DNA of 64,000 nucleotides from UBA1737 sp964541525 (GCA_964541525.1 CAZIQF010000001.1:1-64000); one strand, 5' to 3'. Counted from the first letter of the stretch, positions 1-8,929 are shown. The notes: generated from the sequence alone by a model not told the origin. Program-made: numbers and translations.

Positions 1-1
1 T

Positions 2-51
2 TTTATGGTTAATAAATCGTTTTTACCATAAAACCATAAGAGATTTTACAG
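2..51. repeat. Dispersed repeat, copy 1 (second copy at 58273-58322)
   Basis: This AT-rich segment contains TTTATGGTT and, about 15 bases on, ACCATAAAA, so it can fold into a hairpin. It then continues with a block around ATAAGAGATTTTACA. A closely similar stretch lies in the same orientation at 58273-58322. It may extend beyond the left edge of the window. It sits just downstream of the mrp stop codon and may contribute to 3'-end formation, but no clear T-run follows. Confidence 0.5.
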
Positions 52-63
52 AACCGTGTTTTC

Positions 64-951
64 TTATAGCTTTTCTAGTTTATTAACCACATTTTTTAAT
101 GGATTTTGTTCATATGCTTCGACTAAACCTTGATCACATAAAGCCGGAATGGTACCATCAATTGCTACTTTCGATACAGTATCGATATTATACTCTGCTG
201 CAATCACTTCAATTCCACTTTCACCAAAGATATAATGTTTTTCCATACAGTTAGGGCATTCAAAATATGACATATTTTCAACTAAACCTAGAACTGGAAT
301 ATCCATTTTACCTGCCATCTTAACAGCTTTTTCAACAATCATAGAAACTAAATCTTGTGGTGAAGTAACAACAATAATTCCATCCACTGGTAGTGATTGG
401 AAAACAGTTAGCGGTACATCTCCCGTTCCTGGTGGCATATCAACAAATAAAAAGTCAAGATCGCCCCATGCCACATCAGTCCAAAATTGTTCAACTAGTC
501 CTGCAATCACAGGTCCACGCCAAATAATTGGATCTGTTTCATTTTCTAAAAGTAAATTAGATGAAATCATTTTAATTCCCGTTTTTGATTCTTTCGGGAA
601 AATGCATTCACTTGAACCACTAACCATGCCACTAACACCAAAGCATTTAGGAATTGATGGTCCAGTAATATCTGCATCTAGAATTCCAACTTTATATCCA
701 TCTTTTTGTAATTTAGATGCAAGTAGTGATGTTACCATTGATTTACCAACACCACCTTTACCACTCATAACAGCGATTACTTTTGATACATTAGAATATT
801 GATTTTGTGGTTTTAAAAAATCTTCTCTTGAATGTGGCCCTCCACAATTTTGTGAACAAGAAGCACAATCATGATTACATCCTTGTTCTGCTTCTTCACA
901 TTTATTTTCACAATTATCACAATCGTGATTACAATTATTTGTATTACTCAT
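64..951 (-). CDS. mrp: Mrp/NBP35-family iron-sulfur cluster carrier ATPase
   Basis: A 295-residue cytosolic P-loop ATPase of the Mrp/ApbC family, which carries and transfers [4Fe-4S] clusters to apoproteins. The deviant Walker A GKGGVGKS sits at residues 64-71, and the family's C-terminal CxxC (ECPNC) is near residue 235. The N-terminus is unusual: two copies of a CNHDCxxC motif (residues 7-14 and 25-32), each followed by a further Cys, where the family usually has one Cys-rich tail. It is the last gene of a tight cluster with nadE, an alkD-like gene and a ttcA-like gene, overlapping nadE by 8 bases. TtcA enzymes need an Fe-S cluster, so co-expression makes sense; that link is inferred. Confidence 0.92.
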   Translation of the reverse strand: MSNTNNCNHDCDNCENKCEEAEQGCNHDCASCSQNCGGPHSREDFLKPQNQYSNVSKVIAVMSGKGGVGKSMVTSLLASKLQKDGYKVGILDADITGPSIPKCFGVSGMVSGSSECIFPKESKTGIKMISSNLLLENETDPIIWRGPVIAGLVEQFWTDVAWGDLDFLFVDMPPGTGDVPLTVFQSLPVDGIIVVTSPQDLVSMIVEKAVKMAGKMDIPVLGLVENMSYFECPNCMEKHYIFGESGIEVIAAEYNIDTVSKVAIDGTIPALCDQGLVEAYEQNPLKNVVNKLEKL

Positions 952-1699
952 TTTCTTCTTCCTTTCCTTGATATTTAAACACTGGCATATAACTTAATTT
1001 AAATAAATTTATTTGATGTAAATGATCAATTCTGGCTTTAGTTTTTGGTTCAGGAATAATTCCTTTACGAATATAATCATCTAATGTAGCATATTTAAAG
1101 CCTAAATTATCTTCATCAGTTTTGCCACACAATCCATCACTTGGAATTTTTTCATAAAATTTTTCTGGTAAGTTTAAATATGCAGCAATTTGTTTAACTT
1201 CCGTTACGGTAAAATTAGCAATAGGTGCAAAATCACCAGCTGCATCACCATATCTAGTTGAATAACCAACCCAGTCTTCACTTAAATTACAAGTGTTTGC
1301 AACTCTTCCATTATGACATTGACTAACTGCATATAAAGTTGACATTCTAAGTCTTGGGGCTAAATTAATGATTGCTTGATTTGTTAATTCATTAGTCTTT
1401 TTGATTTCAGTAATTAACGCATCATAGCTAGTCTTAATATTAACAACAAAATGTTGGATTCCTAAAATCTCACAAATCTCATATGCATAGTCAATATCAC
1501 TTTGCTCACCATTTGGCATTAAAACACCAATTACTCGTTCCTTACCTAAAGCCTTGACTAGTAAAGCTGCAACAACCGATGAGTCTTTACCTCCAGAGAT
1601 ACCTACTACTGCATTGCAACCTTTCCCATTTTCTAAAAAGAAATCTTGAATCCATTTAATACATGCATTAGTTGCATGTTCAACATCAAATTTATACAT
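944..1699 (-). CDS. nadE: NAD+ synthetase, ammonia-dependent type
   Basis: A 251-residue enzyme converting deamido-NAD to NAD in the last step of NAD biosynthesis. The PP-loop SGGKDS (residues 35-40) binds ATP. The motifs YGDAAGDFAPI and KIPSDGL..KTDED are typical of NadE substrate and pyrophosphate sites. There is no N-terminal glutaminase domain, so it should use ammonia. It overlaps the next gene (mrp) by 8 bases and the preceding AlkD-like gene by 8 bases, indicating translational coupling. A CinA/PncC-type domain at 29.8 kb could recycle NMN in the same pathway. Confidence 0.95.
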   Translation of the reverse strand: MYKFDVEHATNACIKWIQDFFLENGKGCNAVVGISGGKDSSVVAALLVKALGKERVIGVLMPNGEQSDIDYAYEICEILGIQHFVVNIKTSYDALITEIKKTNELTNQAIINLAPRLRMSTLYAVSQCHNGRVANTCNLSEDWVGYSTRYGDAAGDFAPIANFTVTEVKQIAAYLNLPEKFYEKIPSDGLCGKTDEDNLGFKYATLDDYIRKGIIPEPKTKARIDHLHQINLFKLSYMPVFKYQGKEEENE

Positions 1700-2390
1700 T
1701 TGTATCCTCCTTTTTCTTTTTTAATTCTCTAATAATTATTTTCATTTCATCACTTACTCGATATGATTCCAACATTTTTTGTAATGCTTTGTTATAAGTC
1801 CAATCATCTAAGTGGTGATGTTGTAAATAAACAAGCGTTTTATCAGGATATTTCGCCATCATAGTTGCAATTAACCATGCTGCTCCCATTCGATAGTAAT
1901 ACCGATCATCACTCATTTGATCCACAATTTGAATAACTTGATCAATATATTTATCGGTTAGGAAATGTCCCATCATCATTACAACCACAAACCGCTTGAC
2001 AAACTCATACTTACTACTAAGATAGTTAAGCAAAAAATGCCACATAATATCTTCATCTTTCTTAGTTAGTTTAAAACTTGAACAAAACGTATCACAAACC
2101 GACCAATCATGAATTTGATAAATAAAATCATTTATTAATGGTAATTTTTCCATTAAATCCTTTTTCATTCCCGCAATTACGATTCCTTGCAATAGTTCTA
2201 ATTCATAGTATGATAAGTCATTTTTATGAATAAATGCTAGAGGGTCATCCTTAATAATTTCTTTTGCTAGTTTTCTAACTTCTGGTATTCTTACTCCAAT
2301 CATCGGTTTAGCATTTGGAATCAAACTATTTGCAAATTCACCAATCTTATTACTACTTAAAGCATAAAGTTTATCTAATATTTTCTGCAT
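1692..2390 (-). CDS. AlkD-like DNA alkylation repair protein (HEAT-like repeats)
   Basis: About 232 residues of helical HEAT-like repeats resembling the AlkD/DNA alkylation repair family, DNA glycosylases that remove bulky or cationic alkylated bases without base flipping. The N-terminal pattern (IPEVRKLAKEI) and the mid-protein W.VCD.FCSS and VV.MM regions fit the family. The start at 2390 is chosen because AAAGGT lies 7 bases upstream; upstream in-frame starts would overlap the TtcA-like gene further and lack a site. It overlaps that gene by 20 bases and nadE by 8. Activity is not certain, since many AlkD relatives lack glycosylase function. Confidence 0.8.
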   Translation of the reverse strand: MQKILDKLYALSSNKIGEFANSLIPNAKPMIGVRIPEVRKLAKEIIKDDPLAFIHKNDLSYYELELLQGIVIAGMKKDLMEKLPLINDFIYQIHDWSVCDTFCSSFKLTKKDEDIMWHFLLNYLSSKYEFVKRFVVVMMMGHFLTDKYIDQVIQIVDQMSDDRYYYRMGAAWLIATMMAKYPDKTLVYLQHHHLDDWTYNKALQKMLESYRVSDEMKIIIRELKKKKEDTNV

Positions 2391-3237
2391 CGGTTTTACC
2401 TTTAGGCTTTCGTTTTTCATACTCATCACAGAAGTTATGATCTATTCCATCTTGCTTATAACCAACTATCATGTCAAGATTAACATTATGAGCACTCATA
2501 AAAATATTTTGTTCAACGAGTGGATTATTTTTTAGTAAACTAGCTATTAATTGTTTTGTTTCATAACGTTTTGAGCCAACAATATCCTGCTTTGTATAAT
2601 AGTTTTCCGTAAATTTACATGCACAATTTATAAACTTAAGTTCATTATGATTCGCCCATTTAATAATATCTTTTTCCCTAATTAGATACATCGGTCTAAT
2701 CAGTTCCATTCCTTCAAAATTAGTACTATGTAGTTTAGGAACCATCGTTTGAAATGAACCTGAATTGAGCATATTCATTAATGTTGTTTCAATTACATCA
2801 TCATAGTGATGTCCCAAAGCAATTTTATTACAACCTAATTCTTGAGCTTTCTGATATAAAAATCCTCTTCGCATTCTCGCACAAAGATAACATGGATTTT
2901 TTTCTTGTTTATTAGCTACTTCAAAAATATCACTTTGAACGATGGTTGCTGGTATTTCTAATTTTTTTAGATTCTCATGAATTAAATCTAAATGCTTCTG
3001 ACTATACCCAGGATCCATTAGTAAAAACTTAATTTCAAATTCATATTCAGAATGGCGATGTAACTCTTGAAATAATTTTGCAAGAATCATTGAGTCTTTA
3101 CCCCCAGAAATACAAATACATACTCGATCATGTTCTTTTAATAATTGATATTCATCAATTGCATGAACAAATTTAGCCCATAATTCCTTACGATAAGTTT
3201 TAATAATTGAACGTTCAATTTCTTTAATATCTGCCAT
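2371..3237 (-). CDS. TtcA/TilS-type tRNA-modifying PP-loop ATPase (2-thiocytidine synthesis)
   Basis: A roughly 288-residue PP-loop ATPase with SGGKDSM near residue 44, then a CxxC (NPCYLCARMRRG) near residue 115, GHHYDDVIET, and a later Cys pair (INCAC). The two Cys regions around an adenylation core are characteristic of TtcA, which uses a [4Fe-4S] cluster to thiolate C32 of tRNA. Start 3237 is preferred because AGGA lies 6 bases upstream; a TTG at 3264 with AAAGG is the alternative. It is the first gene of the four-gene cluster ending in mrp. The target base is inferred from family, and related PP-loop enzymes act at other positions. Confidence 0.85.
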   Translation of the reverse strand: MADIKEIERSIIKTYRKELWAKFVHAIDEYQLLKEHDRVCICISGGKDSMILAKLFQELHRHSEYEFEIKFLLMDPGYSQKHLDLIHENLKKLEIPATIVQSDIFEVANKQEKNPCYLCARMRRGFLYQKAQELGCNKIALGHHYDDVIETTLMNMLNSGSFQTMVPKLHSTNFEGMELIRPMYLIREKDIIKWANHNELKFINCACKFTENYYTKQDIVGSKRYETKQLIASLLKNNPLVEQNIFMSAHNVNLDMIVGYKQDGIDHNFCDEYEKRKPKGKTDAENIR

Positions 3238-3351
3238 AGTCATTCCTATTCTTGATAACTGCAATTACGCCTTTCACCAAAATCATATTTTATAAATCAA
3301 TTCTTCTAATATATAATATCATATTTTAATTAAAAATAATATTAAAAGACC

Positions 3352-3380
3352 TTAAAAAAATCAGATAATTAATTATCTGA
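3352..3380 (-). terminator. Intrinsic terminator of the vanZ-methyltransferase-copA operon
   Basis: A perfect 20-base palindrome (arms TCAGATAATT, no real loop) overlaps the copA stop codon and is followed on the minus strand by seven T residues. It is an AT-rich but otherwise canonical rho-independent terminator. Confidence 0.75.
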
Positions 3381-5855
3381 TTGTGATTCAATAACAATAT
3401 ATCCAGCTTTTTCAATGTTTTCTTTGATTTTGGCTAGATTAATTCTATCAACATAGGAAATAGTAACATTTTTATTCTTTAGTGATGCTTTCGCATTAAC
3501 CACGCCCTCTACTTGTAAGCAAGCCTCCTCAACATGATGAATGCAATGTTCACACATCATCTTGTCAACAGAAAGGGATATTTCTTTAGTTTTGATGATT
3601 ATATTATCTTGTGTATCATTTTTCTTGGGTTTAAAGAGATTAATTCTTAAAGCATTTAAAACCACAAAAATTGATGAAAAACTCATTGCTGCTGAACCAA
3701 TCATCGGATTTAACTTAATACCAAAGGGATAATATAAAATCCCCGTAGCAAAAATGATGCCAATACAATTATAAAAGAAAGCCCAGAACAAATTGCCTTT
3801 AATTGTATTTAATACTTTTTTACTTAATCTGATTACATTTAAAATGTCCATTAAATCATTTCTTAGTAAGACGATATCACTTGAATCAATCGCAATATCA
3901 CTACCAGCACCGATGGCAATTCCTAAATCCGCACTCGTTAAAGCAAGAGCATCATTTACACCATCACCAACCATTGTAACTAAACCCAAGTGTTCTTGTT
4001 TTAATTCAGCAACAATTGTTTGTTTATCCGTTGGTAATACATCAGCATAAACATAATCAATTCCTACTTCCGAAGCAATATTATTAGCAACCATTTGATT
4101 ATCACCAGTTAACATTACAACTTTTATTCCATATTTTTTTAACTCCGCAATTGCTTGTTTCGATGTTGGTTTAATTTCATCTTTCACCGCAAAAAAACCA
4201 ATTATTTCTTGTTTCTTACAAACAATTAATAACGTTTTACCCTCATCAGCATATTTTTTAATTTTTGTTTTAATATTTTCATCGATTAAATTTTCATCTA
4301 GGTATTTGGTATTACCAATATAATATTGATCACCATTAATTTTGCCAATCAATCCCATACCATCAAGGCTTTGATATTCATCAACATCATAAATATCACT
4401 ATACTTACTTTTAGCATATTCGCATATCGCATTAGATAGAGGGTGTTCTGATAATATCTCAAATGAATAAGCAATTGCAAGAACATCAATAGTATAATCT
4501 AAACTAACAAAATCAACAACTTTAGGCATTCCAATCGTAATCGTTCCAGTTTTATCTAAGACTACGGTTTTGATATTATGAGCTTTTTCTAAAATCTCAG
4601 CGTTTTTAATTAACAATCCATTTTCAGCTCCCATTCCAGTACCAACCATAATCGCTACTGGCGTAGCAAGGCCTAAAGCACATGGGCAAGCAATGACTAA
4701 TACTGATATTGCAAAATTAAATGCTGCTTCAAAATTATGATTAATTAAAAACCAAATCATAAAAGTAACTAAAGCAATCCCCATAATTACTGGGACAAAT
4801 ACTCGTGCTACAGCATCAACTAATTTCGAAATTGGTGCTTTAGAATTACTTGCTTCTTCTACTAATCTAATAATCGTTGATATTTTCGTATCACTGCCAA
4901 CTTTCAAGGCTTTAATTTTAATAAAACCGGTAACTAAGATGGTTGATGAATAAACAAATGTTTCTTTTTTGCCATATACTGGCATACTTTCACCGGTAAT
5001 ATTCGCTTGGTTAATTGAACCACTTCCATCAATAATTACCCCATCAACAGGGATTTTATCTCCCTTTTTAACAACTACTATATCACCAATTGATACTTCA
5101 CTAGCATCAACTAAAACTTGTTCATTATCTCTAATTACAGTAGCCTTTGTCGGCGATAAATTCATTAACTTTGTAATCGCATTAGTTGTTTTTTTCTTTG
5201 ATAAACTTTCTAAATATTTACCAAAACTAACTAAAGTTAAAATCATTCCGGCTGATTCAAAATATAAATTATGATGATATTGATCAACTAAAACATCATC
5301 TTGTTTTGCTAATCCATATCCAATCATCACAATTGCATAAAGCCCATAAACAATCGATGCAGTAGCACTTACTGCAATCAATGAATCCATATTTGGAGCT
5401 TTGTTAAATAATTTTTGATACCCAGAAACAAAAAATCGCCGATAAATCATTAGAATGGGAATAACTAAAATAAGTTGGGTTACTGCATAATATAAAGCAT
5501 TACTTCTTCCCTTTAAAAACGATGGTAACTCTAAATTAATCATATGACCCATCGTAATATACATTAAAATGACTAATAAAATGCCACAAATAATTAATTT
5601 AATTAATTCGAGATTAATTTTTTTTGTTTTTTCTTCCTGAACTTTATTACCAAGATATGCACCATATCCAGCTTTTTTTACTGCATCGATAATTACGTCT
5701 ACCGAGCAATGCTTTTCATCGTATTCAACTTCCATCGTATTCGACAATAAATTAACATTAACTTCCTTGACACCATCTAGTTTTCTTGTTGCGTTGTCAA
5801 CATGAGAGGCACAAGCCGAACATGTCATTCCTTCTATACAAAATTTATTTTTCAC
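3369..5855 (-). CDS. copA: Copper-exporting P1B-type ATPase with HMA domains at both ends
   Basis: An 828-residue membrane pump that uses ATP to export copper. The N-terminal heavy-metal-associated domain has GMTCSACASH at residues 8-17. The membrane Cu site ACPCAL, TGES actuator loop, phosphorylation motif DKTGTIT, SEHPLS motif and GDGVNDA hinge are all intact, so it looks functional. Unusually, a second HMA-like domain with MMCEHC lies at the extreme C-terminus, where CopA normally ends after the last helices; it resembles an attached CopZ chaperone. It is last in an operon, 17 bases after the methyltransferase gene. No CsoR or CopY regulator is adjacent. Confidence 0.95.
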   Translation of the reverse strand: MKNKFCIEGMTCSACASHVDNATRKLDGVKEVNVNLLSNTMEVEYDEKHCSVDVIIDAVKKAGYGAYLGNKVQEEKTKKINLELIKLIICGILLVILMYITMGHMINLELPSFLKGRSNALYYAVTQLILVIPILMIYRRFFVSGYQKLFNKAPNMDSLIAVSATASIVYGLYAIVMIGYGLAKQDDVLVDQYHHNLYFESAGMILTLVSFGKYLESLSKKKTTNAITKLMNLSPTKATVIRDNEQVLVDASEVSIGDIVVVKKGDKIPVDGVIIDGSGSINQANITGESMPVYGKKETFVYSSTILVTGFIKIKALKVGSDTKISTIIRLVEEASNSKAPISKLVDAVARVFVPVIMGIALVTFMIWFLINHNFEAAFNFAISVLVIACPCALGLATPVAIMVGTGMGAENGLLIKNAEILEKAHNIKTVVLDKTGTITIGMPKVVDFVSLDYTIDVLAIAYSFEILSEHPLSNAICEYAKSKYSDIYDVDEYQSLDGMGLIGKINGDQYYIGNTKYLDENLIDENIKTKIKKYADEGKTLLIVCKKQEIIGFFAVKDEIKPTSKQAIAELKKYGIKVVMLTGDNQMVANNIASEVGIDYVYADVLPTDKQTIVAELKQEHLGLVTMVGDGVNDALALTSADLGIAIGAGSDIAIDSSDIVLLRNDLMDILNVIRLSKKVLNTIKGNLFWAFFYNCIGIIFATGILYYPFGIKLNPMIGSAAMSFSSIFVVLNALRINLFKPKKNDTQDNIIIKTKEISLSVDKMMCEHCIHHVEEACLQVEGVVNAKASLKNKNVTISYVDRINLAKIKENIEKAGYIVIESQSDN

Positions 5856-5872
5856 CTTATTACCTTCTTTTA

Positions 5873-6673
5873 CTATTCTTTTAGTACGATATCTAATAAA
5901 TGTGCACTTGCGCCTAGTAAATCACTTCTTTCGCAGGTGCTTAAATGATATTTAATAAATTCTTTAAATTCAACATCAGATAACTTATTTAAAACAACTC
6001 GCAAGTAATTACTTGGCCCATCAGCAGCAACAATTTTTACTCTTTTTAACCCTACTTTTTGATTAAAGAAATCTATATCTTCTATTCTAACCATCGAATA
6101 TAAATCATCTTTGAGATTAATCATATGATAATGATCATCAACTTGATGGTTTTCAATTGCTTCTAAAATATGTTGTTTAATGAAGCCATAAGTAATAATT
6201 GCATAATCATTCATATAATAACTAGTTAAGATATAACCACCTTTTTTAGTCACTCTTGCAGCTTCACTCAATGCTTTAATTTTTTCTTCTTCATTGAGTA
6301 AGTGATACATCGGTCCAAATAGTAAAGTGACATCAAAACTATGATCACTAAACCTTGATAAATCTAATGCGTTACCTTGATGAATTTCAACATTACTGTT
6401 TTTACTTTTAAAGATTTCAATATTGTGTTTAACTAATTCAATAGCTGTGACCGAATACCCTTTTTTACTAAAATATACGCTATAAGCACCAGTACCTGCC
6501 CCAATATCTAAAATCTTTTTTGATTGATCATTTTCTAAACATTCTTCAATATATTTAATTGAAGTAATAAACTCAACTTGACCATGTCTTGTTTGTAAGC
6601 GATGATCCTCATTAAAATGCGAATAATAATCTTCTAATAATGATATTTTTGTATTTGTTCGTTCAAAATTCAT
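5873..6673 (-). CDS. Class I SAM-dependent methyltransferase, substrate unknown
   Basis: A 266-residue Rossmann-fold methyltransferase. Motif I reads LDIGAGTGAYS near residue 56, followed by the acidic end of strand 2 (AIEL) and FGPMYHLL, which fits the small-molecule Methyltransf_11/25 group more than the RNA methyltransferases. The gene sits between vanZ (16 bases upstream) and copA (17 bases downstream), so all three are probably co-transcribed. Nothing in the sequence identifies the acceptor, and the link to copper export is only positional. Confidence 0.85.
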   Translation of the reverse strand: MNFERTNTKISLLEDYYSHFNEDHRLQTRHGQVEFITSIKYIEECLENDQSKKILDIGAGTGAYSVYFSKKGYSVTAIELVKHNIEIFKSKNSNVEIHQGNALDLSRFSDHSFDVTLLFGPMYHLLNEEEKIKALSEAARVTKKGGYILTSYYMNDYAIITYGFIKQHILEAIENHQVDDHYHMINLKDDLYSMVRIEDIDFFNQKVGLKRVKIVAADGPSNYLRVVLNKLSDVEFKEFIKYHLSTCERSDLLGASAHLLDIVLKE

Positions 6674-6689
6674 ACTACTTTTCTTCCTT

Positions 6690-7217
6690 TTATTGATATA
6701 AATTAAAATTAATGATTGTATTAATTATTCCATAAATTGTTAGTGGTAATAAAATAATTAAACTACCAATTGTTAATCGATTAATAATTGCAGGGTTGAT
6801 TTTATTTACATATTTTGCAATAATTAGACCGATATACATCCCTAACATATTACAAATAATATCTTCAACTGCAAATCCACAAAACGGAATAAACAATTGC
6901 ATAACTTCAATAAAAATCGGAATGATTAACAATAAAAATAGTTGCAAAGAGTTATTCCTCTTTGATTTGATGAATTCAAAATAAATGAAAAAAGGGATAA
7001 AGATTAAAACATTTAGCAAATAAGATTTTACTTTCCATAGTTTAAAATGTTCAAAGGGAATAATACCATATCTAATTTTAGACAATAAGCTCATTCCCTC
7101 AAAAAAAGTTTTAGTATTATTAATCCATTCACCTATATTAGCTTTAAAATAAATCAACCAAATTAAAATCATTAAATAACTTAAAAAACTCCATATTAAT
7201 AATTTTCGATTAATCAT
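6690..7217 (-). CDS. VanZ-like integral membrane protein
   Basis: A 175-residue protein with about five membrane segments. The region EVMQLFIPF...DIICNMLG matches the conserved E..Q......D...N..G signature of the VanZ family, named after a teicoplanin-resistance protein but mostly of unknown role. A good ribosome-binding site (AGGTG) precedes the ATG. It is probably the first gene of the operon with the methyltransferase and copA. Function at the envelope is inferred from membrane topology only. Confidence 0.8.
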   Translation of the reverse strand: MINRKLLIWSFLSYLMILIWLIYFKANIGEWINNTKTFFEGMSLLSKIRYGIIPFEHFKLWKVKSYLLNVLIFIPFFIYFEFIKSKRNNSLQLFLLLIIPIFIEVMQLFIPFCGFAVEDIICNMLGMYIGLIIAKYVNKINPAIINRLTIGSLIILLPLTIYGIINTIINFNLYQ

Positions 7218-7349
7218 AATATCACCTATATTATTTTATATAAAATTATTATGTGTAGTTTTTTAAAATTTACTATGATAAAGTATGCCACAATTTAGTA
7301 GTGTATTCAAATAAAAAATTGCTTTAAATGTTATCCAATTATCTTAATC

Positions 7350-8120
7350 CTATCCTAAAGCAACATCTAAAATCATCATAATGGTAAAGCCGATTGCAAC
7401 ACCAATCGTACCTATATTTGAATGTTCTCCCATTTGTGATTCAGGTATTAGTTCTTCAACAACGACATAAATCATCGCTCCAGCAGCAAAAGCAAGCAAA
7501 TAAGGTAAGATTCCTACCACCAAATTAGTTAATAATAATGTAACTAGTGCTGCAAGTGGTTCAACAATTCCCGATAATGCCCCTTTTAGAAAGGCTTTAA
7601 ACTTATTTTCACCTTCAGCTTTTAGAGGAATTGAAATTATTGCCCCTTCAGGAAAATTTTGAATCGCAATTCCAATCGATAAAGCGATTGCACCGGTTAA
7701 TGTAACCGTGGTACTATTTGTCATTAATCCTGCAAAGATTACTCCTACTGCCATTCCTTCAGGAATATTATGCAATGTAACGGCTAAAAGTAACATCGTT
7801 GTTTTCTTCAAACTACTCTTTATCCCCTCTGGTTTAGTTTCATTAACATGCAAATGGGGAATAATCATATCTAATATCAAAAGAAAACCAATCCCTAATA
7901 AAAAACCAATTGCAGCAGGAATAAAACTAAATTTTCCATTGCTCATTTCAATTGCAGGAATAATTAAAGACCAAACCGATGCTGCTATCATTACACCACC
8001 AGCAAATCCTAATAAAAATTTTTGAAATTTTTGATTAATTTTAGATACAAATAATACAAGAGAAGCACCTAACATTGTTCCAATTAAAGGCAATATAATC
8101 CCGATAGCCACATTTACCAT
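7350..8120 (-). CDS. ZIP-family divalent metal transporter (zinc-type)
   Basis: A 256-residue protein with about eight membrane helices. It has the ZIP metal-site motifs HNIPEGMAVG in helix 4 and NFPEGAIIS in helix 5, plus EELIPES in the later helix, all ligands present. ZIP proteins import Zn2+ or related ions down their gradients. The length matches the bacterial GufA/ZupT-like group. A strong promoter with a perfect 11-bp palindrome over the -10 region lies upstream (8151-8204), so expression is probably metal-regulated. The gene is monocistronic and divergent from the collagen-like gene. Confidence 0.92.
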   Translation of the reverse strand: MVNVAIGIILPLIGTMLGASLVLFVSKINQKFQKFLLGFAGGVMIAASVWSLIIPAIEMSNGKFSFIPAAIGFLLGIGFLLILDMIIPHLHVNETKPEGIKSSLKKTTMLLLAVTLHNIPEGMAVGVIFAGLMTNSTTVTLTGAIALSIGIAIQNFPEGAIISIPLKAEGENKFKAFLKGALSGIVEPLAALVTLLLTNLVVGILPYLLAFAAGAMIYVVVEELIPESQMGEHSNIGTIGVAIGFTIMMILDVALG

Positions 8121-8150
8121 TTATTCTTCCTCCTAATTAATAATTATTTC

Positions 8151-8204
8151 TAATATAGTTAGCTCTCGTAACTATATTATATCTTATTTTTCCTAAATTA
8201 TCAA
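8151..8204 (-). promoter_or_regulatory. Promoter of the ZIP gene with palindromic operator
   Basis: On the minus strand a near-consensus promoter reads TTGATA (8199-8204), 17-base spacer, TATAAT (8176-8181). A perfect inverted repeat, TAATATAGTTA and TAACTATATTA around a 7-base loop (8151-8179), overlaps the -10 box and the expected transcription start. The position fits a repressor; a metalloregulator of the MntR/DtxR, Fur/Zur or AdcR type is the obvious guess, but the sequence matches none of their published boxes closely enough for me to choose. Confidence 0.7.
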
Positions 8205-8316
8205 GAAAAAAACTTTAGCAAAACAAACTATAATTATCCTCCAAAATAAATTTTAACCAAACAAACAACTTCTGCATATTATAAAGTATAAAACTTACCA
8301 AAAAGCGAGGTTTAAT

Positions 8317-8901
8317 ATGATAAACGATAATCTAGATTATGCAAATAAAGTCATCAAAAACTATGAGATTAATATTCCTGATCAAGATACGATTAACTAC
8401 ATATCGGCTATTTGTTCCCTACAAAATAATACTCCTAAACCAATGGTAGGTCCAATGGGACCCGTTGGACCGATGGGACCACCAGGAGAAATCACCGATT
8501 ATGCAGTATTTGCTAAAATACTGAATGCTTCTAGTAATAGCCAGATTGAACCTAATAACAATATTATTTTTGATGAAGAAATTATTAGATATGGAAATAC
8601 AATTATTTTAGATGATGATCATATTCTTTTAAATAAAAAAGGAACATATATAATTGCTTATGAACTTCCCCTTAATAAAAATCAACATTTTGGTTTAAAA
8701 TTAAATGATCAAACAATACCTTATATGAAAATTAGTACCAAAGATAATAGTATGAATATGTCAAAATTAGGTATTATCAAAGTATTAGAAAAAAATTCTA
8801 AATTAACAATTTCAAACATAACGAATAATAGTGCAAATCTACTTCTTCCAAGTGATGATGATGAATATTATGCTAATATTATAATTATCAAAATAAAATA
8901 A
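8317..8901 (+). CDS. Short collagen-like protein with a C1q/BclA-like C-terminal domain (tentative)
   Basis: 194 residues with no signal peptide. Residues about 1-40 are polar. A short Gly-X-Y collagen stretch (VGPMGPVGPMGPPGE) follows near residues 44-58. The remaining 135 residues are predicted beta-rich (GTYIIAYEL, FGLKLNDQTIPY), like the jelly-roll heads of BclA-type exosporium glycoproteins and C1q/TNF domains. Such proteins trimerise through the collagen stem. The RBS GAGGT lies 6 bases before the ATG. The gene is alone on the plus strand. A spore-surface role is plausible because spoIIQ-, spoIIR- and pdaA-like genes occur in this window; a phage-fibre origin is the main alternative. 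Confidence 0.7.
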   Translation: MINDNLDYANKVIKNYEINIPDQDTINYISAICSLQNNTPKPMVGPMGPVGPMGPPGEITDYAVFAKILNASSNSQIEPNNNIIFDEEIIRYGNTIILDDDHILLNKKGTYIIAYELPLNKNQHFGLKLNDQTIPYMKISTKDNSMNMSKLGIIKVLEKNSKLTISNITNNSANLLLPSDDDEYYANIIIIKIK

Positions 8902-8902
8902 A

Positions 8903-8929
8903 ACTGCAGCTATCTGCAGTATTTTGAAC
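8903..8929. terminator. Convergent terminator between the collagen-like and barnase-lipoprotein genes
   Basis: A hairpin with arms ACTGCAG and CTGCAGT around CTAT separates the two convergent genes and overlaps the lipoprotein stop codon. T-rich sequence follows on both strands (TTTTATTTTA on the minus strand), so it could serve both. Confidence 0.65.

Noticed and set aside
2391..2429. Upstream starts for the AlkD-like gene
   Set aside because: They lack an RBS and lie within the ttcA-like gene, while the ATG at 2390 has AAAGGT at good spacing.
8436..8490. Possible tandem DNA repeat in the collagen-like gene
   Set aside because: The GGACC-type repetition is just the Gly-Pro-Met codons of the collagen stem.
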